DNA of 64,000 nucleotides from IMCC2047 sp041395865 (GTDB lineage: Bacteria > Pseudomonadota > Gammaproteobacteria > Pseudomonadales > IMCC2047), in contig JAWKZQ010000009.1 of NCBI GenBank assembly GCA_041395865.1, positions 34,906 through 98,905 on the forward strand. The letters are read 5' to 3'. The notes beneath the pieces are model-generated. The model was given only the letters and a program-made list of their open reading frames with translations. It had not been told where the DNA came from and did no database searches. This document shows, piece after piece, positions 7,613-16,477 of this stretch (positions are counted from its first letter, which is position 1; every line of letters starts with the position of its first letter). Made by a program: the position numbers and the translations under genes.

Positions 7613-8995
7613 ATGTCTGAAGTCGCAATATTTGCCGAGCAGGTTACGACTAACCAGCTCTTGCAAAACCTTCTTTACGCTTCCGGTACGGTTGGAGCAA
7701 TTTTTGTTGTAGTAGGCCTACTGCTGGTTGATTCCGGTGGTATTCGCCGTCGTAACGTTTTCAACGCCACAGTGGAAAAGCTGGTCGGCTTTTTCATCGG
7801 TGTTGTTGTTTATTTCCTGATTGGTTTCGCCATTTGGGCGTCTCAGTACTATATCATGTACCAAGGCCCGGATTATCCGGCTTCCGTTGCCTTCATGGAT
7901 TCGATCAAGGCGCTGTGGATTGGCGGCGACATGGTGAACGCGTTGGCGCAGCATGTTGATCCTGCCGTATTCCCAGGACTGAACAACTTCCAGATCTTTA
8001 TTTTCTTCCTGGCTGTGTTCGCCGGTATCATCAACGTTCTGCTGCACTTCGCGGTTTCCGAGCGTATGAAAGCCTCTGCGTACTACATCACCTGTGCCGT
8101 TGCCACGCTGGTTTCTTCTGTACTGAGCTGGTGGTGCTGGGGTTCTGTCGGTCCTCTGACTAATGCGGGTTTCCACGATTTCTTCGGTGCCGGCTTCGTT
8201 TACCTGTTCCCAGCCGGTATGGCGCTGGTATTTGCGAAGGTGCTGGGTCAACGTCCTGGTATGTTCACGCCTCACCCTGAGGTTGGTGAGTACCTGGTGC
8301 CAAACCTGGGTCTGGCGACTACTGGTATTATGCTGATCTTCGCTGGCCTGCCTATGGTTATCCTGTCCTGCCTGTTCTTCTTCGATCCTGAAGCGCTGGC
8401 GGTGAGTGTGACTATGGCTGACACCAGTGTGGGTATCACCTTCAACAATTACGTGGCTGCCTGGGCGGGCGGTGCCATTACGGGTGCCATCATTGCTTAC
8501 GCAAAACGCAAGTACAGCTACCTGCTGCTGGGCCCTCTGGCCGGTTATGTTTCCGGTGCGCCTGGTTTTGACGTGTACGTGCCATGGGAAATGTTCCTGG
8601 TTGCCGCTGGTGCGCCGTTCATCGCTTACTTTGTTTATGAGCTGACTCAGAAGCTGCACATCGACGAACACAAGCTGATTCCTCTGTTCGGTGGTGTTGC
8701 GACTTACGGCTTCATCATGGTGGGTCTGCTGTTCGCAGGTACGCCTCGTGGTGGTTACCTGGGCTTCGAAGAGGGTGCCTATGCGTTCCAACACGGTGAA
8801 ATCAGCCTGGTGATGCAGCTGGCGGGTGTGGCTGTTTGTCTGGGTGCTGGTATCCTGACCGCTTTGATTCTGACGCCAATCCTGAAAGTTACAACAGGGC
8901 TGCGTGTTTCTGACGAAGATCAGGCGAAAGGTCTGGACGTTGTTTACTGGGGTATTGAGGCTGACGTTGCACCTCACTCAGAGAGAGCAAAATAA
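7613..8995 (+). CDS. Divergent Amt-family membrane protein lacking the twin histidines
   Basis: A 460-residue protein with about 11 membrane segments and the Amt/MEP/Rh organisation, including a segment (GGIRRRNVFNATVEKLVG) aligning with the canonical VRSKN/VRKKNVLNT region. The pore is unusual. The conserved Asp is kept in HDFFGAGFVY, but the residue eight further on, the first pore His of AmtB, is Tyr. In IPLFGGVATYG the second pore His aligns with Phe. A canonical Amt with both histidines is encoded at 36090-37370. The ATG at 7613 follows GTGGA; a GTG four codons earlier is possible. A sigma-54-type promoter precedes it, suggesting nitrogen control. It may be a sensor or carry a different substrate. 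Confidence 0.83.
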   Translation: MSEVAIFAEQVTTNQLLQNLLYASGTVGAIFVVVGLLLVDSGGIRRRNVFNATVEKLVGFFIGVVVYFLIGFAIWASQYYIMYQGPDYPASVAFMDSIKALWIGGDMVNALAQHVDPAVFPGLNNFQIFIFFLAVFAGIINVLLHFAVSERMKASAYYITCAVATLVSSVLSWWCWGSVGPLTNAGFHDFFGAGFVYLFPAGMALVFAKVLGQRPGMFTPHPEVGEYLVPNLGLATTGIMLIFAGLPMVILSCLFFFDPEALAVSVTMADTSVGITFNNYVAAWAGGAITGAIIAYAKRKYSYLLLGPLAGYVSGAPGFDVYVPWEMFLVAAGAPFIAYFVYELTQKLHIDEHKLIPLFGGVATYGFIMVGLLFAGTPRGGYLGFEEGAYAFQHGEISLVMQLAGVAVCLGAGILTALILTPILKVTTGLRVSDEDQAKGLDVVYWGIEADVAPHSERAK

Positions 8996-9033
8996 GCAGA
9001 AACAGAGCCTGGTTCTCAGAGAACTGCTCGAAA

Positions 9034-9066
9034 GAAAAAATCCGGCTTCGGCCGGATTTTTTTTGA
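9034..9066. terminator. Bidirectional terminator
   Basis: The stem TCCGGC/GCCGGA with short loop is flanked by an A-run on the left and a T-run on the right. It can end both the Amt-like gene (+) and the lipase gene (-). Confidence 0.85.
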
Positions 9067-9068
9067 GC

Positions 9069-9809
9069 TTAAAAATGATCAGTCGGCGAAACCGTTGCGA
9101 GGTGACTGAAGTTGCCATGTTTCAGGAAGTGCAGCGTTTCCCTGATAACCTGTTTGTTTTTCATCATCATTGGGTGTGTGACGGGCAGGGCGATAAAATC
9201 GCGCATGCCTTCAACCTTGGTGCTGGTAACCCTGACCTTACCATCATCGGTATCGGGCAGATAAGTAGAAAGGATCAGGTTGATGCTGCGGGTACCAGCG
9301 ATGACGCCCAGTTCGAAGTCAACGGGTCCCAGTTGCCTGGGGATATCTTCATCAGAGGTACCCAGTTGTAATCCTGCCGGTCCGTTCAGCGCTTCAAAGC
9401 CGGGCATATCGCGCAGTTTATCCACGACTTCACTGCCTTGATTGGGCGGGCCGAGCATAACGACTCGGTGTAGCTCGGGAATACGTTGTTGTTTGAGGTA
9501 CTGGCGAACAAGAATTCCTCCCAGCGAGTGTGTTACAAAATGGATTCTTCCAGTTGGCTGACGGCGACATTGTTGTAACCCGCTATTTATGGCCAGCTCG
9601 GCCAGACTTTCTATCGGGTATTTACGCGACTCATAATCCACATTGACGACACGATAGCCTGCGTCGAACAGGCGTGATTCGATCTTTTCCATGGACGATG
9701 CGGTACGTGCCAAGCCGTGTAACAGGATGACGCAATCGCTAGCCTCTGTGTCGAGGGTGTTTATCATGGAGCATACCAATAGCAGGCACTTGCCGATGTT
9801 TTTGAGCAT
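9069..9809 (-). CDS. Exported lipase/esterase of the alpha/beta-hydrolase fold
   Basis: A 246-residue hydrolase. The N-terminus (MLKNIGKCLLLVCSM) resembles a signal peptide with cleavage around DTEAS. VILLHGLAR gives the oxyanion region and THSLGG the G-x-S-x-G-type nucleophile elbow near residues 92-97; LGPPNQGSE follows as in bacterial triacylglycerol-lipase-like proteins. The likely acid and His lie in DDGKVRV and THPMMMKN. It begins four bases after the Aas-fusion stop, so the two are almost certainly co-transcribed and may both act on membrane lipids. No lipase chaperone is present. Confidence 0.85.
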   Translation of the reverse strand: MLKNIGKCLLLVCSMINTLDTEASDCVILLHGLARTASSMEKIESRLFDAGYRVVNVDYESRKYPIESLAELAINSGLQQCRRQPTGRIHFVTHSLGGILVRQYLKQQRIPELHRVVMLGPPNQGSEVVDKLRDMPGFEALNGPAGLQLGTSDEDIPRQLGPVDFELGVIAGTRSINLILSTYLPDTDDGKVRVTSTKVEGMRDFIALPVTHPMMMKNKQVIRETLHFLKHGNFSHLATVSPTDHF

Positions 9810-9813
9810 AACA

Positions 9814-12800
9814 TCAGCCAGCCAGTTCCTGTGCCAATAGTTTGGCCTGTTTGAAATCAGTTTTACCTGAGCCCAGTTTAGGTACAGCGTCGATGCGATA
9901 ATAGTCGGCGGGAATCATCAAGGGATTACAACCCTGAGCGAGCATGTTCTGACGCAGGGTTTCGGCATTAAAGTCCGCGGCACAGAGTAGCGTGATTTTC
10001 TCGCCTTTCTTGCTGTCGGGCAGGTTAACGGCTACCACCTCGGCTTCGGGATCGGCGAATGCCGCGCGGACACTTTCCTCAACAGCAGTCAGGCTGATCA
10101 TTTCTCCGCCCAGCTTGGCAAAGCGTGAGTAGCGGTCGACAATGGTCAGGAATCCGTCTTCGTCGAGATAACCCTTATCTCCGGTCACGTACCAGCGTCC
10201 GCCTTCGATTTCCTTAATCACCTCGGCGGTTTTTTCCGGGTTATTGAGATAACCTTTCATGACCTGGGCTCCGCCAATCAATATCATGCCCGCTTTGCCT
10301 GTTGGAAGTTCTTCGAAGCTTTCCGGGTCGACAACTTTGAAGTTTGAACCTGGCAACGGCATACCCACGGATCCCTGTTTGTTACCCACCTGGACCTGCC
10401 AATAGTTGAAATCCAGTACATCGGGCAGATTTACGCTGGCAACCGGCGTGGTTTCGGTTGCGCCATACCCTTCAAGTATGTCCTTGTTAAACTTTAGTTT
10501 AAACGCGTCTCGAACCTCAGGCGCCAGCTTTTCCGCGCCAGCTACGGTAATGCGCAAGCTGCTCAGCATGAGCGGGTGAATACGCTTGTTTTTAATATAG
10601 AGCCTGAAAAAGGTTGAAGTGCCGCAGAGCAGGGTGGCTCTGTATTTGGCGATAGCCTTGGCAATGTTGAGTGCATCGGCCGGATCCGCGTGGCAAACGA
10701 CCGGTAAGCCCTCAATAAGCGCCATGAACTGGGTGACGGTCAGGCCAAAGGCGTGGAAAAGGGGAAGGCAGGCCATGACGACATCCTGTTCCTCGGTGTT
10801 CAGAACGTCTGAAACCTGTTTGAGGTTCGCCATTATATTGCGATGACTCAGCATCACGCCCTTGGGGCTTCCTTCGCTACCGCTGGAAAACAGGATGGCG
10901 GCAGTTTCATCGGCGTCTCTGGCGTGGCAATAAAAGGTCTTCAGCCAGCTGGCTGGAAGCAATTTAACGGTTAGCCAGGTACGCAGCATTTCAGCTTTGC
11001 TGATTTCCTGTTTCAACTGCTCAAGATAGACCACTTTAACCTGGGCCAGTAGAAGGGAGAGATCCACACCTTTGTCGGCCAGTTTTTTCAAAAAACGCTC
11101 TGAGGTATAAACGGTCCTGATTTCTGCTTCTTTTACCGCGCTGGAGAGGCTTTCCTGGCTGGCGGTAAAGTTCAGGTTAACCGTCGTTTTACCACAGAGC
11201 AGGGTTGCCATATTAGCCAGCATGCCACCGGCGCTGGTCGGCAACAGCAAACCGATATTTTGTTCGGGGCTGAGTTTTCGAATACGGCGCGCAAAGGCAA
11301 TTGCGGCAGTTAAAGCCTGGTTTGCCGAAAGCGGGGCACTGATGAGCGTATCGGCGATCGCCATTTCGTTACCCATGGCCTTGACGGTATCAATCCAGGC
11401 GTCTGGAAGCGTCGGCAGCGTTTCGGCGTACTCCTGCCAGGATGTAATGGAGAGGTCGAAGACTCGGCGCTTTAATACATCCGCTGTTGTGTTTTTGTTC
11501 AGGGGCTCACCAAAGGCAACGATAATATCGCGCGTTAACCCTGAGCTACGATTGTTTTTCAGCTTATCCGAGGAGCGGGAGAACTGGCTACCCCACAGTC
11601 CGCGGAGGTAGAAGGGCAGTATAACCACCTCCTCATTTGCCTGTTCGCAGGCTTTCTCATAACCGCGGCGGAACTCTGCCAGGTGTCCTGTACGGCTGAT
11701 GCTTCCCTCGGGGAACAGGCACACGACCTTGCCGCGATTTAATAACTCAGTAACACGCCCAAGGGATTTTCGGCTACCGGCACCCTGTTCGATGGGAATG
11801 GTGTCGAAAATTTTGAAAAACCATTTCAGGTACCAGCGTTCGTAAATGCTTTTGATCATAACAAAACGGATGGGACGTGGGCTGGCGATTTGTATGATGG
11901 CCCAGTCCACCCAGCTGATATGGTTGCCAAGTAATAGGACGCCACCTTTTTCCGGCATGTTATGGAGGTTTTGTACGTTGACCCGGTAAATGCGCGAAAC
12001 CACCATGCCGAGTACAAAGCGCACCAGGCTTTGTGGCAGGCGATAGATGGTATAAGCGGTGCCAATCAAGGCGATGAAGCTGATGGAAATGAGTAAGTTT
12101 TTGCTGCCAAATCCGAGCAGGGCAAAGCCTACGGTAATGATGAGGAAAGTCGTCATGCTGAGGTTCTGGAACAGGTTGTTAGCAGCAATGACATTGCCCA
12201 GTTCGTTTTCGCTGGCGTAAAACTGGATCAAGGCGTTAAGCGGTACGATGAACAGGCCGCCCATCATGCCGATGAAAAAGTAATTAATGGCATGTGAAGT
12301 AACGCTTTCCAGGTGCGGCACCCAGAACAGGCCAAAGCATATTCCGATGGCGCCGACTGGAATTAAACCGGTTTCAATGTGGTGTCTGGAAAAGCGTGCG
12401 GCCAGCATTGAGCCGATCGCGATGCCAATGCCTGTCGACGCCAGAATACCCTGTATAACGATCGTGTTGGTGACGCCAATCGACTCTTTTGCAAAGGCTG
12501 GAAAGGCTGCCAGCATGACTTGGCCCACAGACCAGAACACGGACAGGCCAATGATGGATAAACGTATTTCATCGCGGCTGAGCACCGGTTTTAGTTTTTC
12601 CCGGGTCATCCGGCCCCTGACATAGGCAGACCAATCGAAACTGGCTTGCTTATCGGTCGCCTTAAAGCAGGGCAGGCGAAATGCCAGCAATAATTCGAGG
12701 AAACTGTTGATAACCAGTAACCAGCCAATCGGTGCGATAGCCTGGAGAATGGCTGATGTCTCCCGGGAGCCTGTGGGAAAGCGCGATTCAAACAGAATTG

Positions 12801-13296
12801 AAAAGGCAAAGGTACCTAACAGGATGGCGATAATGGTTACCGCCTGAACGTAGCCGTTGGCCTGTCCAAGGTTGTCTTTGCCAAACAGGTGTTTGATATA
12901 ACCGTACTTTGAGGGCGAATAAAAAGCTGATTGCATCGCAAGCAAGAAGGTCATCACAAAGGCGGGCCAGAACCAGCCCTGGTAATAACAGAGGGTAATT
13001 CCACCGCTGAGAATCAGGGCAATTAATGCTGAAATCCGGATAACCTGGCTTTTGGGATATTTGTCGGAAATGAATCCGGCGGGGCTGAACAGCAGGATAA
13101 AGGGTAACAGAATCAACCCGTTGACGATGGCGGTAAGAATAACCTGGGTATCACCGTCATAGACTTTAAAAACCGTATTCTGAATCGTAATTTTGTGGCC
13201 CAGGTCTACAAAGGCGTTGAGAAAAACGATGACTAAAAAGGGCAGTGCGCCGGCAATTTTCAACAACTTTGTCATAGGTTTTTTTCCGTGGGTCAT
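9814..13296 (-). CDS. aas: MFS transporter-PlsC-acyl-ACP synthetase fusion (Aas-like)
   Basis: A 1160-residue three-part protein of the inner membrane. Residues 1-430 form an MFS/LplT-like lysophospholipid flippase with about 12 membrane segments. Residues 440-620 form a PlsC acyltransferase with the HX4D motif in NHISWVDW and FPEGSISR. Residues 650-1160 are an AMP-binding acyl-ACP synthetase with FSSGSEGSPKGVMLSHRN, GYGATETTP and YVTGDKGYL. Together they import lysophosphatidylethanolamine, activate a fatty acid on ACP and re-acylate the lysolipid. E. coli encodes LplT and Aas separately; this is the fused form. Two starts seven codons apart (13296 and 13275) cannot be separated by ribosome-binding site. 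It precedes the lipase gene. Confidence 0.93.
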   Translation of the reverse strand: MTHGKKPMTKLLKIAGALPFLVIVFLNAFVDLGHKITIQNTVFKVYDGDTQVILTAIVNGLILLPFILLFSPAGFISDKYPKSQVIRISALIALILSGGITLCYYQGWFWPAFVMTFLLAMQSAFYSPSKYGYIKHLFGKDNLGQANGYVQAVTIIAILLGTFAFSILFESRFPTGSRETSAILQAIAPIGWLLVINSFLELLLAFRLPCFKATDKQASFDWSAYVRGRMTREKLKPVLSRDEIRLSIIGLSVFWSVGQVMLAAFPAFAKESIGVTNTIVIQGILASTGIGIAIGSMLAARFSRHHIETGLIPVGAIGICFGLFWVPHLESVTSHAINYFFIGMMGGLFIVPLNALIQFYASENELGNVIAANNLFQNLSMTTFLIITVGFALLGFGSKNLLISISFIALIGTAYTIYRLPQSLVRFVLGMVVSRIYRVNVQNLHNMPEKGGVLLLGNHISWVDWAIIQIASPRPIRFVMIKSIYERWYLKWFFKIFDTIPIEQGAGSRKSLGRVTELLNRGKVVCLFPEGSISRTGHLAEFRRGYEKACEQANEEVVILPFYLRGLWGSQFSRSSDKLKNNRSSGLTRDIIVAFGEPLNKNTTADVLKRRVFDLSITSWQEYAETLPTLPDAWIDTVKAMGNEMAIADTLISAPLSANQALTAAIAFARRIRKLSPEQNIGLLLPTSAGGMLANMATLLCGKTTVNLNFTASQESLSSAVKEAEIRTVYTSERFLKKLADKGVDLSLLLAQVKVVYLEQLKQEISKAEMLRTWLTVKLLPASWLKTFYCHARDADETAAILFSSGSEGSPKGVMLSHRNIMANLKQVSDVLNTEEQDVVMACLPLFHAFGLTVTQFMALIEGLPVVCHADPADALNIAKAIAKYRATLLCGTSTFFRLYIKNKRIHPLMLSSLRITVAGAEKLAPEVRDAFKLKFNKDILEGYGATETTPVASVNLPDVLDFNYWQVQVGNKQGSVGMPLPGSNFKVVDPESFEELPTGKAGMILIGGAQVMKGYLNNPEKTAEVIKEIEGGRWYVTGDKGYLDEDGFLTIVDRYSRFAKLGGEMISLTAVEESVRAAFADPEAEVVAVNLPDSKKGEKITLLCAADFNAETLRQNMLAQGCNPLMIPADYYRIDAVPKLGSGKTDFKQAKLLAQELAG

Positions 13297-13422
13297 AGAT
13301 CCGTTTTGTTATGGATTTAATTGTAAGGGTAACCGTTAGTACCGCAACTTTTAAATGAAAGGTTGCGAAAACTGCTATAACAAGTATTGTTTTTTAATAC
13401 CTTTCGCGAGAGAAACTTGACT

Positions 13423-14157
13423 ATGGCCCAAATCCACGCACTGGTTAAGACCTTGAAAAAACAGCTGAAGGCAAATGATAAGACCTATGCTGATGTTGCC
13501 GGTTGCTTAGAGTTAAGCGAGGCATCTGTAAAACGCCTTTTCGCAGAAGAGAACTTTACGCTGCAGCGGCTGGCGTGTATCTGCGATATGCTCGGCATGG
13601 AGCTATCGGACCTGGTTGCTGCCATGAATCAGGAACAGGAGCGTCTTTCCCAGTTGAGTGAAGCGCAGGAAAAGGAGATAGCCGGTGATCTGTTGCTGTT
13701 GCTTATTGCGGTTTGTGTGATTCACGGTTTTAGCTATGACGAAATTCTACGGCGTTATGAGATCAGTGAAGCTGAATGTATTCAGAAACTCGCCAAGTTG
13801 GATCGATTGAAAATTATCGAGTTGTTGCCAGGAAATCGTATCAAGCTGCGAGTGGCTGCAAACTTTAACTGGTTGCCCAATGGGCCAATACAGCGATTTT
13901 TCCATCACCGCGTGCAACAAGACTTTTTCAATTGCCGCTTTGATAAAGCCCATGAAAAACTCATTGTTTTAAATGGCCTATTGAGTGATGGCAGCAATGC
14001 GGAGTTTCAGCGGAAAATGCAGCGCTTGGCCAGGGAGTTTGACCACCTGTGTGTCGACGATTCGGCGTTGCCCATGGAGCAACGTAACGGTACAAGCGTA
14101 GTGCTTGCCATTCGACAATGGCAGTACAGTATCTTTGAGGGTTTAAGAAAGGGATAA
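13423..14157 (+). CDS. XRE-family helix-turn-helix regulator
   Basis: A 244-residue cytoplasmic regulator. The N-terminal 65 residues form a Cro/CI-type HTH (KTYADVAGCLELSEASVKRLFAEENFTL is the recognition region, shown by pattern). A second helical region of about 170 residues follows, including KLDRLKIIELLPGNRIKLRV, which looks like a small winged-helix element. The ATG at 13423 is preferred over 13387 because MAQIHALVKTLKKQL starts the HTH at the usual position. It is divergent from the aas operon, with about 125 bases between them, so it may regulate lipid recycling. No operator was identified. Confidence 0.82.
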   Translation: MAQIHALVKTLKKQLKANDKTYADVAGCLELSEASVKRLFAEENFTLQRLACICDMLGMELSDLVAAMNQEQERLSQLSEAQEKEIAGDLLLLLIAVCVIHGFSYDEILRRYEISEAECIQKLAKLDRLKIIELLPGNRIKLRVAANFNWLPNGPIQRFFHHRVQQDFFNCRFDKAHEKLIVLNGLLSDGSNAEFQRKMQRLAREFDHLCVDDSALPMEQRNGTSVVLAIRQWQYSIFEGLRKG

Positions 14158-14376
14158 GGTTTTATCTATTTAATTAGATATAAATCAAATAGATAAAAAT
14201 TTAATGTGAAGTAATTTATATAGTTTGTTTCGTGTTGCTTTTTGATTGAGTCTTGTTATTTGCGACTCTGCGTTGCGCCTCCCGCGACTTTTTCCAATTC
14301 GCTATCATCCTACCTGTTCCAGTCACAGAATGTTTCTCGCAATAACCCAATTTATCTGAGGAAGGAGAAGATTGCG

Positions 14377-16467
14377 ATGAAGCATTCCTATCGATTCAGC
14401 CATTTGTTGCTGACACTCTTAGTCGTTTTTTCCGGTCAGGTTTATGCCGCCGGATTACTTAAGCCAGTGAATAGTCAGCTGCCGGATCTGCAGGTTATAG
14501 AACACCATGTAGACGTGGTGATTGAGGATGGTTACGCCACTACGACGGTTGAGCAGGTTTTCCGTAATCCAAACAACCAAAACCTGGAAGCTGTTTATTC
14601 ATTTCCCGTACCCGAAAAGGCTGCCGTTGGCGAGTTCATTTACTGGATTAACGGCAATCCGGTTATCGGCGAGGTCGTTGAAAAACAGCAGGCCAGAGAG
14701 GTTTACGAACAGCAGAAACAGGCCGGGCAGCAAGCATCTTTGGTTGAAAAGGACGCCTATAAAACCTTTGATATCAGCATTGCTCAGGTTATGCCCCAAA
14801 GCGATGTGAGAATTCGCCTGGTGTATTTACAACCTGCCCATGTTGATACGGGCATCGGTCGCTATGTTTACCCGCTGGAAGAAGGCGGGGTCGACGAGGC
14901 GAAACTGGCCTTCTGGTCGCGCAATGAGCAGGTTCTGGAGCAGTTCAGTTTTAATTTGAGCTTTCGCTCCAGCTACCCCATTGATGCGCTGCGATTACCC
15001 AACCACCCCAATGCGAAAATCGACCGGGTTAGTGATAAGGAATGGAACCTTTCGTTAAGCAACAGCCGTGGGGCAACTAACCAGGATCTTGCTGATAATA
15101 CCGGCGAAGCGCAGGGCCTATCCGGTTCTGATCAAAGGGCGATGCCGGTTGCTTTTCTGGATAAGGATATTCTGGTCTATTGGCGCCATGTTGAAGGACT
15201 TCCTGCCGCCCTGGATTTGCTGGCCTATCGCTCGTCGGATGGGGAGGAGCGTTCGAAAGCGGCAGGCAAAGGCACCTTTATGTTGACGCTGACGCCGGGT
15301 GATGACCTCGCGCCGCTTCAGGAGGGGCGTGACTGGGTCTTTATCCTGGATATTTCCGGCTCCATGCAGGGTAAGTTTGCGACGCTTGTCGAGGGCGTAC
15401 GCCAGGGGCTCGGTAAATTGAGCTCATTGGATCGTTTTCGGGTGGTGATGTTCAACAGCCGTGCCACGGACTTCAGTGGTGGTTTCCAGCCGGTTACGCC
15501 GCAGTCTGTAGAAGCCGTTTTAAACCGTCTGGAAAACTTTCAACCCCAGGGCAGTACGAACCTTTATGCGGGCTTGAAAATGGGATTAAATCACCTGGAT
15601 TCAGACCGGAGCGCGGCGATTATTCTGGTGACTGATGGCGTCGCAAATGTTGGCGTTACTGAGAAAAAAGCGTTTTTCCGACTGCTGGAAAAGCAGGATG
15701 TGCGCCTTTTCACCTTTATTATGGGCAATAGCGCCAATCGTCCTTTGTTAGAGGGCATGGCGCAGATTTCTAACGGTTTTGCCCAGTCAATTTCAAACGC
15801 CGATGATATCGTTGGGCAGCTGATGCTGGCTACGGGAAAAATGACTCACCAGGCGCTTCGCGATGTTGAGCTGAAATTCAAAGGCAATCGCGTGACCGAT
15901 GTGACGCCCTCCCGGATCAACAGTCTCTACCGAGGCCAGCAGTTAGTTGTCTTCGGCCATTATTGGCAGGGTGGAGACGTCGAGGTTGAATTGACAGGAC
16001 GGATCGCGGGCGAGAACCGACGTTATCAAACACGCTTTGTCCTGCCAGATAACAATAACCGAAACCCGGAACTGGAGCGTTTATGGGCCTTTGCCCAGAT
16101 TGAGAGCCTGCAGACACAGCTGGATTACTTCGGGGCCAGTGCTGATACTGAGCAGGCAATCACGGATGTTGCCCTGGAATATGGCCTGGTGACCGATTAC
16201 ACCTCAATGCTGGTTGTTGACGATGCTGTGTTTAAGGCGTTGGGGTTGGGTATTGATCGCAATAACCAAACTCGTGTGTTGGAGGAACAGGCGGCGCGTG
16301 AGCTGCGTAAGCAGCAGGACGTACAGGATAATCGCGTCGATCAGGCCCAACCTATGTTCAGCCGGCCGAGAGCGGGCGTGGGCGGTGGCGCTGTCGGGCC
16401 ATGGGCTTTGCTGCTAATGCTGGTGTTATTTGTTTCTGGCTACAGAAAATTTAAAGCAGCACAGTAG
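14377..16467 (+). CDS. VIT/VWA-domain surface protein with GlyGly-CTERM-like tail
   Basis: A 696-residue exported protein. The ATG at 14377 follows GAAGGAGAAG and starts a signal peptide (MKHSYRFSHLLLTLLVVF). Residues 25-155 form a VIT domain (vault protein inter-alpha-trypsin), including VYSFPVPEKAAVGEF. Residues about 325-500 form a von Willebrand A domain with the MIDAS set DISGSM, GSTN and TDGV. The C-terminus carries a Gly-rich motif (RAGVGGGAVG), a hydrophobic segment (PWALLLMLVLFVSG) and a basic end (YRKFK): the layout of GlyGly-CTERM sorting signals. Related VIT/VWA proteins are usually sortase targets with LPxTG; none is visible here. The rhombosortase gene follows 10 bases later. 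Confidence 0.9.
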   Translation: MKHSYRFSHLLLTLLVVFSGQVYAAGLLKPVNSQLPDLQVIEHHVDVVIEDGYATTTVEQVFRNPNNQNLEAVYSFPVPEKAAVGEFIYWINGNPVIGEVVEKQQAREVYEQQKQAGQQASLVEKDAYKTFDISIAQVMPQSDVRIRLVYLQPAHVDTGIGRYVYPLEEGGVDEAKLAFWSRNEQVLEQFSFNLSFRSSYPIDALRLPNHPNAKIDRVSDKEWNLSLSNSRGATNQDLADNTGEAQGLSGSDQRAMPVAFLDKDILVYWRHVEGLPAALDLLAYRSSDGEERSKAAGKGTFMLTLTPGDDLAPLQEGRDWVFILDISGSMQGKFATLVEGVRQGLGKLSSLDRFRVVMFNSRATDFSGGFQPVTPQSVEAVLNRLENFQPQGSTNLYAGLKMGLNHLDSDRSAAIILVTDGVANVGVTEKKAFFRLLEKQDVRLFTFIMGNSANRPLLEGMAQISNGFAQSISNADDIVGQLMLATGKMTHQALRDVELKFKGNRVTDVTPSRINSLYRGQQLVVFGHYWQGGDVEVELTGRIAGENRRYQTRFVLPDNNNRNPELERLWAFAQIESLQTQLDYFGASADTEQAITDVALEYGLVTDYTSMLVVDDAVFKALGLGIDRNNQTRVLEEQAARELRKQQDVQDNRVDQAQPMFSRPRAGVGGGAVGPWALLLMLVLFVSGYRKFKAAQ

Positions 16468-16477
16468 GGCCATTCGC

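Noticed and set aside
7718..8977. 419-codon open frame antisense to the Amt-like gene
   Set aside because: Composition is Arg/Gln/Thr/His-rich and low-complexity, typical of a mirror of a hydrophobic membrane-protein gene; no start signal or family match.
16340..16467. LPxTG sortase signal in the VIT/VWA protein
   Set aside because: No LPxTG-like sequence is present; the tail fits GlyGly-CTERM and the neighbour is a rhomboid protease, not a sortase.
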